Shown: positions 45,012 through 52,669 of the stretch, piece after piece
Position numbering within the stretch: the stretch's first letter is position 1
How the letters are laid out: every line of letters begins with the position of its first letter
Notes under the pieces: model-generated
Told to the model about the DNA's origin: nothing
What the model saw: the letters and a program-made list of their open reading frames with translations, nothing else
The model's database searches: none
Source: Sphingomonas endolithica
GTDB taxonomy: Bacteria; Pseudomonadota; Alphaproteobacteria; Sphingomonadales; Sphingomonadaceae
Assembly: GCF_025231525.1 (NCBI RefSeq)
Contig: NZ_CP103057.1
Coordinates: 3,544,501-3,608,500, forward strand
Reading direction: 5' to 3'
Length of the DNA stretch: 64,000 bases
Translations under genes and position numbers: made by a program

Positions 45012-45398
45012 TCACTTGCGGGGCTTGTCGAACGGCGTGAACTTACCGAAGCGGCAATTGGCGCCGGGGATGCTCTGCCCGGGCGAGATGGTGCGGAAGC
45101 GATCGTTCTCGCACAATTGGCTGCCATAGACCTCGACGATCAACGTCACGTCGCGGCGCAAGCCAGGGCACGCTTCGGGCAGGTCGCTGACCCATTCGCG
45201 CCGACCGGACTGGTGATAGGCGATGCGGCGTGCATCGATGACCTGAGGCCCATTCGACTGCGATAGGTCGATGCAGCTCTGCGGGGTGCCCGCAGTCCGT
45301 CCCGCGATCAGCTTGGCAAAGTCTCGATCTGCCGTGGACGTGTCGCCTGGCACGCTGGTGCAGGCGGCTAGCAACAAGGGAAGTGCTAACCATCGCAT
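45012..45398 (-). CDS. Small lipoprotein, tandem paralogue B
   Basis: 128 residues. The lipobox is LLLAAC, so this copy is membrane-anchored, while its neighbour is free. The core is AGRTAGTPQSCIDLSQSNGPQVIDARRIAYHQSGRREWVSDLPEACPGLRRDVTLIVEVYGSQLCENDRF then SPGQSIPGANCRFGKFTPFDKPRK. It has the same four cysteines as paralogue A. The pair looks like a tandem duplication with one copy switched between lipoprotein and soluble export. Confidence 0.75.
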   Translation of the reverse strand: MRWLALPLLLAACTSVPGDTSTADRDFAKLIAGRTAGTPQSCIDLSQSNGPQVIDARRIAYHQSGRREWVSDLPEACPGLRRDVTLIVEVYGSQLCENDRFRTISPGQSIPGANCRFGKFTPFDKPRK

Positions 45399-45450
45399 CG
45401 GTCTTCTCCTCGTCCCCCGCGACAGCCATAAACGGTGGTGTGTCGAGCGG

Positions 45451-46188
45451 CTAGCCGCGAAACGCATCCTTGGCGGCACGCCGCTCGGCGAGTTGATCCG
45501 CGGAACGCGCGCGCAGGAAGGGGTTGGTCGCCAGTTCCCGGCCGATCGTGGTTGGCACGGTTGCCTCGCCCCGGGCGCGCAGTGCGACCACTTCGATCAT
45601 CCGTTCTGCAATCGCTTGGTTGTCGGGCTCCGCAGTGGCGGCGTAGCGGCCGTTGCTCTCGGTATATTCGTGCGCACAATAGACGATCGTTTCGGCCGGC
45701 AGGGTGGCTAGCCGCTGCATGTTGGCGAACATCTGCGCCGCGTCGCCTTCGAACAACCGCCCGCATCCCATCGCGAACAAGGTGTCGCCGGTGAAGACGA
45801 TGCCGTCGTCCGGCAGATTGAAGGTGATGTGGCCCGCGGTGTGACCTGGCGTCTCGATGACCGTCGCCACGTGATCGCCGAGCCGCACCGTGTCGCCCTC
45901 CGCCAGCGGCACATCCAGCGTCGGGATGCGCGATGCCTCGGCCGCCGGGCCGCTGACCGTCGCGCCATGCGCCAGCTTGATCGCGGCATTCCCGCCGGTG
46001 TGATCCGGATGCCAATGCGTATTCCAGATCTGCCCGATCCGCCAGCCGCGCCGGTCGGCCTCGGCCAGCACGGGAGCCGCTTCGGCGGGATCGACGACCA
46101 TCGTTTCGCCGGACACCGGATCGTTGACCAGCCAGATATAATTGTCGCTGAGGGCGGGAATGCGAACGATCTCGAGCTCGGTCATCAT
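45451..46188 (-). CDS. gloB: Hydroxyacylglutathione hydrolase (glyoxalase II)
   Basis: 245 residues from MMTELEIVRIPALSDNYIWLV. The metallo-beta-lactamase fold carries the binuclear metal motif THWHPDHTGGN, then ETPGHTAGHI, FTGDTLFAMGCGRLFEG and CAHEYTESNGRYA. The C-terminal substrate-binding helices end GRELATNPFLRA. It hydrolyses S-lactoylglutathione to lactate and glutathione. The start is 46188 or the next ATG at 46185. gloA lies immediately upstream, so both steps of methylglyoxal removal are together. Confidence 0.93.
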   Translation of the reverse strand: MMTELEIVRIPALSDNYIWLVNDPVSGETMVVDPAEAAPVLAEADRRGWRIGQIWNTHWHPDHTGGNAAIKLAHGATVSGPAAEASRIPTLDVPLAEGDTVRLGDHVATVIETPGHTAGHITFNLPDDGIVFTGDTLFAMGCGRLFEGDAAQMFANMQRLATLPAETIVYCAHEYTESNGRYAATAEPDNQAIAERMIEVVALRARGEATVPTTIGRELATNPFLRARSADQLAERRAAKDAFRG

Positions 46189-46219
46189 GGGTTCCGATCC
46201 AGAAGAGCGGCGAACCGCC

Positions 46220-46654
46220 TTACCACTCGCCGATATTGGGCATCGAAGCCCATGGCTCGGCCGGCTCCAGCACACCGTTCTGCAGCAGCTCGATCGAGAT
46301 ATTGTCCCGAGTGCGAACGAACGCCATATGGCCGTCGCGGGGCGGGCGGTTGATCGTCACGCCGCCGTCCATCAGCCGCTGGCACGTTTCGTAGATGTTA
46401 TCGACGCGGTAGGCGAGATGCCCGAAATTGCGTCCGCCGGAATATTCCTCCGGATCCCAGTTATAGGTCAGTTCGACCTCGGCATTGGCGCGCTCGCCCG
46501 GGGCGTTCATGTCTTCGGGCGTTGCCAGGAAGATCAAGGTGAAGCGGCCCTTCTCGCTTTCCAGGCGGCGTACTTCCTGCAGGCCGAGCAGCTCGAAGAA
46601 CCGGATGGTCGCGTCGGGATCGGTGACGCGGATCATGGTGTGGAGATAATTCAC
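46220..46654 (-). CDS. gloA: Lactoylglutathione lyase (glyoxalase I)
   Basis: 144 residues from a GTG: (M)[27 protein letters not shown]. The two vicinal-oxygen-chelate modules have metal-ligand residues in [27 protein letters not shown] and [14 protein letters not shown]. It converts the methylglyoxal-glutathione adduct to S-lactoylglutathione. GTG 46663 is another start, but the AGGAG lies too close to it and suits 46654 better. It is the first gene of gloA-gloB. Confidence 0.9.
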   Translation of the reverse strand: MNYLHTMIRVTDPDATIRFFELLGLQEVRRLESEKGRFTLIFLATPEDMNAPGERANAEVELTYNWDPEEYSGGRNFGHLAYRVDNIYETCQRLMDGGVTINRPPRDGHMAFVRTRDNISIELLQNGVLEPAEPWASMPNIGEW

Positions 46655-46699
46655 GGGCAGCACGCTCCTGTCGATGTCATGCCTGAGATAGGGTCTCGC

Positions 46700-47452
46700 C
46701 TAAGGCTTTGCCACCGTGTCGAACTGCGCCAGCGCCGTTTGCGCGTTCTTGCCCACCGCACTGTCGGGGGCGATCGAGGCAGCCTGGCGCCACGCTGCCT
46801 TGGCGCCGTCCGCATCGCCACCCAGCGCCGCGATGTTGCCGGCCTCCAATTGTACCGCGGCATCGTCGCCGGATCGCTTCAGCGCTTCGGCAATGTCCTT
46901 CTTGGCGCGCGGCAGATCGTCCATCTTGCGCGCCAGCGTTGCCGACAGCAGCCAGGCCAGCGGATCCGCAGGGGCATCGACCAGCGCCTGATCGATGTCG
47001 ACCCGCGCTCCTTCCAGCTGTCCACCAGCGACCTGCGCCCGCGCGCGGTCGAGATAGGCCTCGCCGCGATCGAGCCCGGTCAGCGTGCCCGCGGCGAGCG
47101 CCGCATCTAGCGCAGCGCGCGCCTTGACCGGCTCCTTCGCCGCCAGCCAGGCATTGCCGCCCTGCGCCCAATATAGCGCCGCGCGTGGGTTCTTCGCGAT
47201 CTCGGCGGCATGGGCAGCGCCCTCGAATTCGGCGGCAGCGGCGGCCCAGCGTTCGCTGTTGGCATAAGCGATGCCGAGGCATTGCCGGGCAAGCGATCCG
47301 CCGCCGGCCAATTGCCAGCGGCCAGCCTCGGCTGCGGCGGCATCGGGGTCCCTGGTCGCGAGATCGACACACTTGTTGAAGCGTGCTTCCAGCGTCGGCG
47401 CAGGTGGCCCCGTGTCGGGCATGGCGGCGAGCAGCAGCAACGGTAGCATCAT
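46700..47452 (-). CDS. Tetratricopeptide-repeat protein, probably exported
   Basis: 250 residues from MMLPLLLLAAMPDTGPPAPT, a short signal-like start. Alanine-rich TPR-type helices follow (ARQCLGIAYANSERWAAAAAEFEGAA, ALYWAQGGNAWLAAKEPVKARAALDAAL, AVQLEAGNIAALGGDADGAKAAWRQAASI). It is probably a periplasmic scaffold. The start overlaps the stop of the upstream hydrolase as ATGA, so the two are coupled. No partner is obvious from sequence. Confidence 0.78.
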   Translation of the reverse strand: MMLPLLLLAAMPDTGPPAPTLEARFNKCVDLATRDPDAAAAEAGRWQLAGGGSLARQCLGIAYANSERWAAAAAEFEGAAHAAEIAKNPRAALYWAQGGNAWLAAKEPVKARAALDAALAAGTLTGLDRGEAYLDRARAQVAGGQLEGARVDIDQALVDAPADPLAWLLSATLARKMDDLPRAKKDIAEALKRSGDDAAVQLEAGNIAALGGDADGAKAAWRQAASIAPDSAVGKNAQTALAQFDTVAKP

Positions 47453-48180
47453 AAGCCTGTCATCACATTCTCGACCGCCGAGATGATCGTCGCGATATCC
47501 GTATCGCGCGACAGGCGGTGATCGCCATCCTTGACGAGGATCGTCTGCACATCGGCTGAACGCAGCAGTTCGGCGAGGCGCGTGGTGCGTGTCCACGACA
47601 CGTCCCGGTCCAACTGGCCCTGTACGAGCCGCGTCGGGCAATCGATCGCGATCGTGCCGAACATCAGCCGGTTGGCCTCGCCCGACGCCCAGAAGCCGCC
47701 GGTGTAGACGGTCGGCTGCGGCGCGTAGGCGGAGGGGCGCTCCAGTCGGCCATTGGACAGCAGCGCGAGCTTCTCGTCGGTCGTGAAGCCCCAGTCGGTA
47801 AAGTCCGGCGCCGGTGCCACGCCCACCAAAGCGACGACCAGATCCGGCCGGTCGCGCGCCACCAGCAGCATCAGCCAGCCGCCCATCGACGACCCCACCA
47901 GCACGGCAGGGCCGCCGGCGAGTTGCTCGAGCATCGACAATACGTCGTCGCGCCAGCCGGTGAGCGTCTGATGCTCGAACGCGCCCTCGCTTTGCCCGCA
48001 CCCGCCATAGTCGAAGCGCAGGAAAGCGCGGCCCTTGTCCTTGGCCCAGGCTTCCAGCGCCAGCGCCTTGGTGCCGTTCATGTCGCTGGCATAGCCAGGC
48101 AGGAAGACGATCGTCGGGCCGGTGCCCGGGGTCAGGTGATAGGCAAGCGCAGGGCGCAGCAGCGGGGGCGTTCCGGTCAT
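47449..48180 (-). CDS. Alpha/beta hydrolase, ABHD10-like
   Basis: 243 residues from MTGTPPLLRP. The oxyanion region is FLPGYASDMNGTKA, the nucleophile elbow VGSSMGGWLM, the acid probably in QGQLDRDV and the catalytic histidine in KDGDHRLS. The RFDYGGCGQSEG and DGDHRLSR segments resemble the ABHD10/thioesterase-esterase group. It hydrolyses an ester or thioester; the substrate is not known. It is coupled to the TPR gene by a 4-bp overlap. Confidence 0.85.
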   Translation of the reverse strand: MTGTPPLLRPALAYHLTPGTGPTIVFLPGYASDMNGTKALALEAWAKDKGRAFLRFDYGGCGQSEGAFEHQTLTGWRDDVLSMLEQLAGGPAVLVGSSMGGWLMLLVARDRPDLVVALVGVAPAPDFTDWGFTTDEKLALLSNGRLERPSAYAPQPTVYTGGFWASGEANRLMFGTIAIDCPTRLVQGQLDRDVSWTRTTRLAELLRSADVQTILVKDGDHRLSRDTDIATIISAVENVMTGL

Positions 48181-48220
48181 GCTGCGGCACTTAAGGATCG
48201 GCTGGCGAGAATGACAGCCT

Positions 48221-49273
48221 TCAGAAGCGGAACGCCGGTTTCTCGACACTCTTGTCGGTCAGGCAGATCTGACGAAGGGCGCGCCATTGTGTCGGATCGA
48301 GCGTCTTTTGGTAGCCGCTTTGCCCCTTTGCACTGTCGGTGAACGCCTTCGCTCGGTCGCTGGAGACGGGATGGCTCTGCAGGTAATTGATCGTCCGCAC
48401 CAGGCGGTTATCGCCTTGCTTGCCGCCCAGGCGCGTGAAGAAGGCGGCGGTGGGCAGCGGCGAGACGCGCGCCGTGCGCAGCATCTCGATCGCGGTCTTG
48501 TCTGCTTCCGCCTCGGCAGTGCGGGAGTAAGACGAGGCAAGCAGGGCGTTGGTGTAGCCGCCGACATTGCCGTCCAGTCCGCCGAGCAGCACGCTGAGGC
48601 CAAGCTGGCGTAGCAGGGATTCCATCACGTCACGATGCTTCACATGGCCGATCTCATGGCCGATCACGCCGGCCAGTTCGTCGGGCGATTTCGCCGCGCG
48701 GACGAGGCCGTCGAACACGACGATGCGGCCGCCGGGTAACGTCACCGCATTGACGATCGGCAGATTGACGACACGCACGTCGATCGCCGCGTCCTGTGCG
48801 TCGATGCGCTCGACGATCGCCGCCAGCGCCTCGCCGCCGCCTTCACCGTCGCAGGTGCGGCCCCCGAGATCGCCCACCATCAGATCACCCAGTTTGCGCT
48901 CTACCGATGGCGGCACGGCGCGGGCAACGAGTCGCGGGGTGCGCAGGAACAGCACGACCGTGATCGTCGCGAGCAAGGCGAATGCCGCCATCGACGGCCA
49001 CAAGCCGTAGCGATCGATGATGCGACCGTAGCGCACTTGGCCGGGGAGGCGAGGGGCAAGTTCCGGTGGTACCCCGCCGGCAAAACCGATGCGCCAGCCA
49101 AGCTTGCCGCGCAGGCCATAGACGGCGTCGCCACCCACGGCGTCACGCGGCTCGAGATCGGCAAGTGCGAGAGGCTCGCCATCGGCGAGGCGGAAACGAT
49201 CGCCGTCGAGCACGAAGGCGCGCGCATGGCGGAGCGCGCTGATGCCGTCATAATGCCACACCGGATATTCCAT
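48221..49273 (-). CDS. M48 family metallopeptidase
   Basis: 350 residues. The N-terminal 90 residues form a domain without a clear name. One membrane span follows (about 92-110), then the peptidase with zinc motif HEIGH at 206-210 in AGVIGHEIGHVKHRDV and a third ligand in AEAEADKTAIEML (about 253-263). Orientation suggests a periplasmic catalytic domain as in BepA or LoiP-type proteases. It starts 3 nt after the DUF898 gene stop; this pairing is common and suggests a joint envelope function. Confidence 0.88.
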   Translation of the reverse strand: MEYPVWHYDGISALRHARAFVLDGDRFRLADGEPLALADLEPRDAVGGDAVYGLRGKLGWRIGFAGGVPPELAPRLPGQVRYGRIIDRYGLWPSMAAFALLATITVVLFLRTPRLVARAVPPSVERKLGDLMVGDLGGRTCDGEGGGEALAAIVERIDAQDAAIDVRVVNLPIVNAVTLPGGRIVVFDGLVRAAKSPDELAGVIGHEIGHVKHRDVMESLLRQLGLSVLLGGLDGNVGGYTNALLASSYSRTAEAEADKTAIEMLRTARVSPLPTAAFFTRLGGKQGDNRLVRTINYLQSHPVSSDRAKAFTDSAKGQSGYQKTLDPTQWRALRQICLTDKSVEKPAFRF

Positions 49274-49276
49274 CGC

Positions 49277-50374
49277 CTAGAAGGCGCCGATGTCGAACGC
49301 GTCGAGCAGGCCCTCGCCCTGGCCGGGCTCGCGCGTGCCCGATTGCGTCAGATCGTCGAGATGCACCGAGCCGAACGCGTGCAGGTGGCGGATGAAAAAC
49401 GCCCAGTTGCGGTAGGCGAGGAAGATATAACCGATGCCGAGCGTGCAGATGACCAGCGCGATATTGCCGAGCATGAGCTTCGCCCAATCCCAGGTGCGCG
49501 CGGTGAACTGGAATTCCAGATCGCCAAGCGACAACGTGCCGATCGCCTCACGGAAATAGGCCGAGTAAAAGAACAAGGCGACGGCGCCAAGCACCCCGTA
49601 AAAGACGAACACGAGCAGGAAGCCGATCACCATGACGGAACTGGGCGTCGGCAGTCCGGAGGGCTCGCCGTGGAACATGAAGGCCGCCGCGATGCCGCCG
49701 CCGAACAGCAGGATCGGCACGAGATAGAAGAGCAGGAAGCGCGGCATGAGCTTGCCCGCCTCAGCCGCGGCTTCGAACCGCAGCGGGCCGAAGCTCATCT
49801 TGTTCCAGCGTTCGTTCCACAGCGAGGTCATTGACCAGGGAATCAGCAGGCCGAGTACCAGGCCACCGCACAGCGTGCGCCACAGATATTGCCAGCCATA
49901 GCCCAGCCCCTGATCGTCGCTGCCGCCGCGGATGCCGTGCCAGAAGGTGCGGCTGAGCCGGTAGCGGAGCGCGCGGAAGACGGCGATGCCGACGAGATAC
50001 AACAGCGCGATGTACAGCACGACCACCATCAGGCCCGCAGCGCCCGGATGCCCGCGCAGCACGATCCCCTGCACGACCAGCTGGATCACGCCCAGCGGCA
50101 CCAGGATCAGCACGAAGGCGAGGAGATAGCCGATGAACAGCTCCAGCCCGGTACCGGTCCATTCCAGCCGATCGTCGATGAAGCGTGTCTCACTCCACAG
50201 ATAGCGCCGAACGCGGGTGCGCGCCCAAAAGGAATAAATGCCGAGCGTAACGATCGTGAGCGCGAGATTGGTGAAGGCGATCGGCGCGAATTGCTGCCAC
50301 GTGCCGGTAAAGCCGAAGGCGCCGCCCTCTGTCTCAGGCGCGCGCGCTGGCGCGTGGTCGTGTCCGTCGCTCAT
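49277..50374 (-). CDS. DUF898 (YjgN) family membrane protein
   Basis: 365 residues. FGFTGTWQQFAPIAFTNLALTIVTLGIYSFWARTRVRRYLW is the YjgN hallmark, and it recurs in degenerate form near the C terminus (LEFQFTARTWDWAKLMLGNIALVICTLGIGY...AYRNWAFFIRHL), so the protein is an internal duplication with about eight spans. Function is unknown. ATG 50374 follows a G-rich ribosome site. It is the first gene of a two-gene unit with the M48 protease. Confidence 0.88.
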   Translation of the reverse strand: MSDGHDHAPARAPETEGGAFGFTGTWQQFAPIAFTNLALTIVTLGIYSFWARTRVRRYLWSETRFIDDRLEWTGTGLELFIGYLLAFVLILVPLGVIQLVVQGIVLRGHPGAAGLMVVVLYIALLYLVGIAVFRALRYRLSRTFWHGIRGGSDDQGLGYGWQYLWRTLCGGLVLGLLIPWSMTSLWNERWNKMSFGPLRFEAAAEAGKLMPRFLLFYLVPILLFGGGIAAAFMFHGEPSGLPTPSSVMVIGFLLVFVFYGVLGAVALFFYSAYFREAIGTLSLGDLEFQFTARTWDWAKLMLGNIALVICTLGIGYIFLAYRNWAFFIRHLHAFGSVHLDDLTQSGTREPGQGEGLLDAFDIGAF

Positions 50375-50469
50375 CAAGATACCCCCCGGTTTGCACCAGT
50401 GGAGCGCAAGCCGGGGGGTGGGTCAATGGCGTTCTGCAAATTCGCTCAGCGTGCGTCGGCGAACGCTTG

Positions 50470-50640
50470 CAGCGCCGCGGCGCTGCCGGCTTGCTAGGCG
50501 CATCCCCGCCGAAGCCGTTGGCCTGTATCAGATAGACGCGGCGCGTGCGGGCGAGTGCGGGCACCACATCGTCCCATGCCGCGCGGCGAGGAAAGCCCGG
50601 CAATCAGAATCACCGGATTGCTCTTGCGGCGGTAGCAATG
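50470..50640 (-). pseudogene. N-terminal remnant of an alpha/beta hydrolase
   Basis: On the minus strand one frame reads RRKSNPVILIAGLSSPRG and, after a frameshift, WDDVVPALARTRRVYLIQ plus ANGFGGDAP. These are the first strand, oxyanion loop and second strand of an alpha/beta hydrolase. The frame then decays with no catalytic serine region. It is a different part of the fold from the remnant at 42436-42608. It accounts for much of the 330-bp gap between the DUF898 gene and tRNA-Gly. Confidence 0.6.
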
Positions 50641-50704
50641 AAGATGTGCTTCGTTCGTACCCTAACTGGGACGAGGTTCGTCAGCAGATCGCGCGGCTGA
50701 GGGA

Positions 50705-50778
50705 TGGAGCGGGTAGCGGGAATCGAACCCGCGTATTCAGCTTGGAAGGCTGCTGCACTACCATTGTGCTATACCCGC
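50705..50778 (-). tRNA. tRNA-Gly (anticodon TCC)
   Basis: 74 nt on the minus strand: acceptor GCGGGTA/TACCCGC, D arm AGCACAATGGTAGTGC, anticodon loop CTTCCAA giving TCC, T arm GCGGGTTCGATTCCCGC, with CCA encoded. All stems are closed. Confidence 0.96.
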
Positions 50779-51005
50779 ATGCCATCGTCACTAAGACGAC
50801 GGGCGGCCCCCGGTCAATACGGCTTTATCAGCTGCAAGGGCGGCGTCGGAGGGGAAACGTGGGGGAGAGCGCCCGAATGCTGCTCGATCCCCCACACTGC
50901 AATCTCACCGGTGCCGGTCTGACCGGCTGGCTCCACTCCTCGAACGTTTTTGTTGTCATTGTTCGGCGTGACGACAGCGAGCATCCGTGTACGGCAAATG
51001 CGAAC

Positions 51006-51040
51006 CAAAAAAAAGAGGCCGGCCAATAAATGGCCAGCCC
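51006..51040 (-). terminator. Strong Rho-independent terminator with no assigned gene
   Basis: On the minus strand GGCTGGCC, loop ATTTATT, GGCCGGCC, then TC and eight T (51014-51007). It is a textbook terminator, but no recognised leftward gene precedes it. The 489-bp gap (50779-51267) between tRNA-Gly and the methyltransferase otherwise holds only a short stem (CCCTCC/GGAGGG, 51199-51216) and unremarkable sequence. Confidence 0.75.
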
Positions 51041-51240
51041 TTGAAAGTTTTAGGAGAGGATGCCTGAAAGGCACCCCCTTTGTGCAGTGCAGCACCGTTC
51101 CTCGCAAGTGCGTTGAAGGCCATTGCGATTGCAAAAACTGCAACTGGGACTGGATGGCGGCGTTCTCGGATGCAAAGGCGTTTGGTAAGGCGGCTGATCC
51201 CTCCCGCATTGGAGGGCGACAAAGTTGCTTCACGGGTTGC
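51041..51240 (-). ncRNA. Candidate small transcript ending at the orphan terminator
   Basis: About 200 bases upstream (minus strand) of the terminator at 51006-51040. Two overlapping minus-strand frames run through it without good starts or a recognisable protein family. A GC stem at 51199-51216 could shape the 5' end. Either a small RNA or the tail of a decayed gene would explain the terminator; I cannot decide from sequence alone. Confidence 0.3.
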
Positions 51241-51267
51241 TTACCATTGTTGCGCTACGTCGGCGGC

Positions 51268-52551
51268 ATGTTTCACGATGCCGCCCTCGCTGGTGCCGCC
51301 ACCCGGGCGGCGGATCCTCGCCCCGCCTCCGCGGTCAGCACCGGTTGCGGCGTGGCGGGGATGGCTGGGCTGCTGCTGTGGCTCGGCATTGCCCGGCGTT
51401 ACGGCATGGACGGGCCCTATGCCGCGCTGGTGGGGATCAGCGCCTGCGCGTTGCCGATGGTGCTCTGGGCGGTGCTGGTCGACAAGGTACATCGCAATCC
51501 ATCGACCGGGCTGGCCTGGAACAACGCCAGGCCGTGGCGCGAGACGATCGACGTCAGCCTGACCAAGCTTGCCGGGCTGTGGGCGACCTGGGCGGTGATC
51601 GGGCTGATCTACGCCACCGAGCGCTTCTACTGGGAAGGCAATTTCGCCTTCGCGATGCAATGCTTTCAGGTCGTGGCACCGGTGCTGTTCGTCCTGTCGG
51701 TGCCGTATATCGTTTGGCTCGACCGCTATGCGGTGGATCCGAAGGACGGGTGCTGGGCGTTCGGCGCGTGGTTGATGGGGCTGAACCAGGCGATCGAGCG
51801 CGAGGCGATCTTCAACCATCTGCGCGGCTGGGCGGTAAAGGGGTTCTTCCTGGCCTTCATGCTGGCGATCGTGCCGCCGGGCTTCGGCGATTTCATCCGC
51901 ACCGACATCAGCCGTCTGTCGTATGATCCGGTCGCGCTTGCGGGCTGGCTGATCACGCTGATGTTCACGATCGACGTCGCCTTCGCCACGGCGGGGTACA
52001 TCCTGGCGCTCAGGCCGCTCGACTCGCACATTCGCAGCGCCACGCCTTATGCCGCCGGCTGGGCCGCGGCGCTGATCTGCTACCCGCCGTTCATCCTGAT
52101 GAGCGATGGCGGGCCGTTCGATTATCATCAAGGGACCGAGGAATGGTCCTATTGGTTCGCCGGGCAGCCGCTGGTGCTGGCGGCGTTCGGCGTGGTGCTG
52201 GTTGTGTTGACCGCGATCTACGCCTGGGCGACGATCGCGTTTGGGTTCCGCTTTTCCAATCTCACCAACCGCGGCATCCTGACGCACGGGCCTTATGCCT
52301 GGTCGCGCCACCCGGCGTATTTGTCGAAGAACCTGTTCTGGCTGGTGTCGACCGTGCCGGTGCTGAGCACGGGATCGCTGGCCGATGCCGCGCGCGCCAC
52401 GCTGCTGATGGGGGGCGTGGCCGGCGTCTATTACTGGCGCGCCAAGACCGAGGAGCGGCATCTCGGGCTCGATCCGGCGTACCAGGAATATAGCGCATGG
52501 ATGGAGCGCAACGCGCCGGTCCCGCGCTTCTTCCGGTGGCTGCGCAGCTAG
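51268..52551 (+). CDS. Membrane methyltransferase, isoprenylcysteine carboxyl methyltransferase-like C terminus
   Basis: 427 residues with about ten hydrophobic segments. The C-terminal third (LTNRGILTHGPYAWSRHPAYLSKNLFWLVS... then YYWRAKTEERHLGLDPAYQEYSAWM) is the ICMT/phospholipid methyltransferase signature for S-adenosylmethionine binding. The N-terminal two thirds are extra membrane helices not found in plain ICMTs. The substrate is probably a lipid or lipid-linked molecule. The frame is open without a stop back to 50950, but ATG 51268 gives the first sensible start. Confidence 0.82.
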   Translation: MFHDAALAGAATRAADPRPASAVSTGCGVAGMAGLLLWLGIARRYGMDGPYAALVGISACALPMVLWAVLVDKVHRNPSTGLAWNNARPWRETIDVSLTKLAGLWATWAVIGLIYATERFYWEGNFAFAMQCFQVVAPVLFVLSVPYIVWLDRYAVDPKDGCWAFGAWLMGLNQAIEREAIFNHLRGWAVKGFFLAFMLAIVPPGFGDFIRTDISRLSYDPVALAGWLITLMFTIDVAFATAGYILALRPLDSHIRSATPYAAGWAAALICYPPFILMSDGGPFDYHQGTEEWSYWFAGQPLVLAAFGVVLVVLTAIYAWATIAFGFRFSNLTNRGILTHGPYAWSRHPAYLSKNLFWLVSTVPVLSTGSLADAARATLLMGGVAGVYYWRAKTEERHLGLDPAYQEYSAWMERNAPVPRFFRWLRS

Positions 52552-52578
52552 CGAACGACGACTTGGCCCAACATCATC

Positions 52579-52646
52579 CGTTCGTGTCGAGCGAAGTCGA
52601 GACACCTGCGCTAGGGAAGGTGTCTCGACTTCGCTCGACACGAACG
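52579..52646. repeat. 68-bp palindromic repeat, copy 3 of 3, inverted
   Basis: Its loop (TGCGCTAGGGAAGG) is the reverse complement of the loop of copy 1 at 487-554, so this copy is in the opposite orientation. It sits between the convergent methyltransferase and gshA stops. Confidence 0.9.
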
Positions 52647-52669
52647 GTTAGCGTAGAAGTAACTGCAGC

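Noticed and set aside
46700..48190. A 496-residue TPR protein extending over the hydrolase gene
   Set aside because: The first half is the alpha/beta hydrolase gene in another frame. The TPR protein begins at MMLPLLLLAAMP in an ATGA overlap.
51041..51267. In-frame N-terminal extension of the methyltransferase back to 50950, containing a cysteine-rich stretch
   Set aside because: The frame is open, but it runs through a terminator hairpin, has no ribosome site and shows no membrane or domain logic. The ATG at 51268 fits better.
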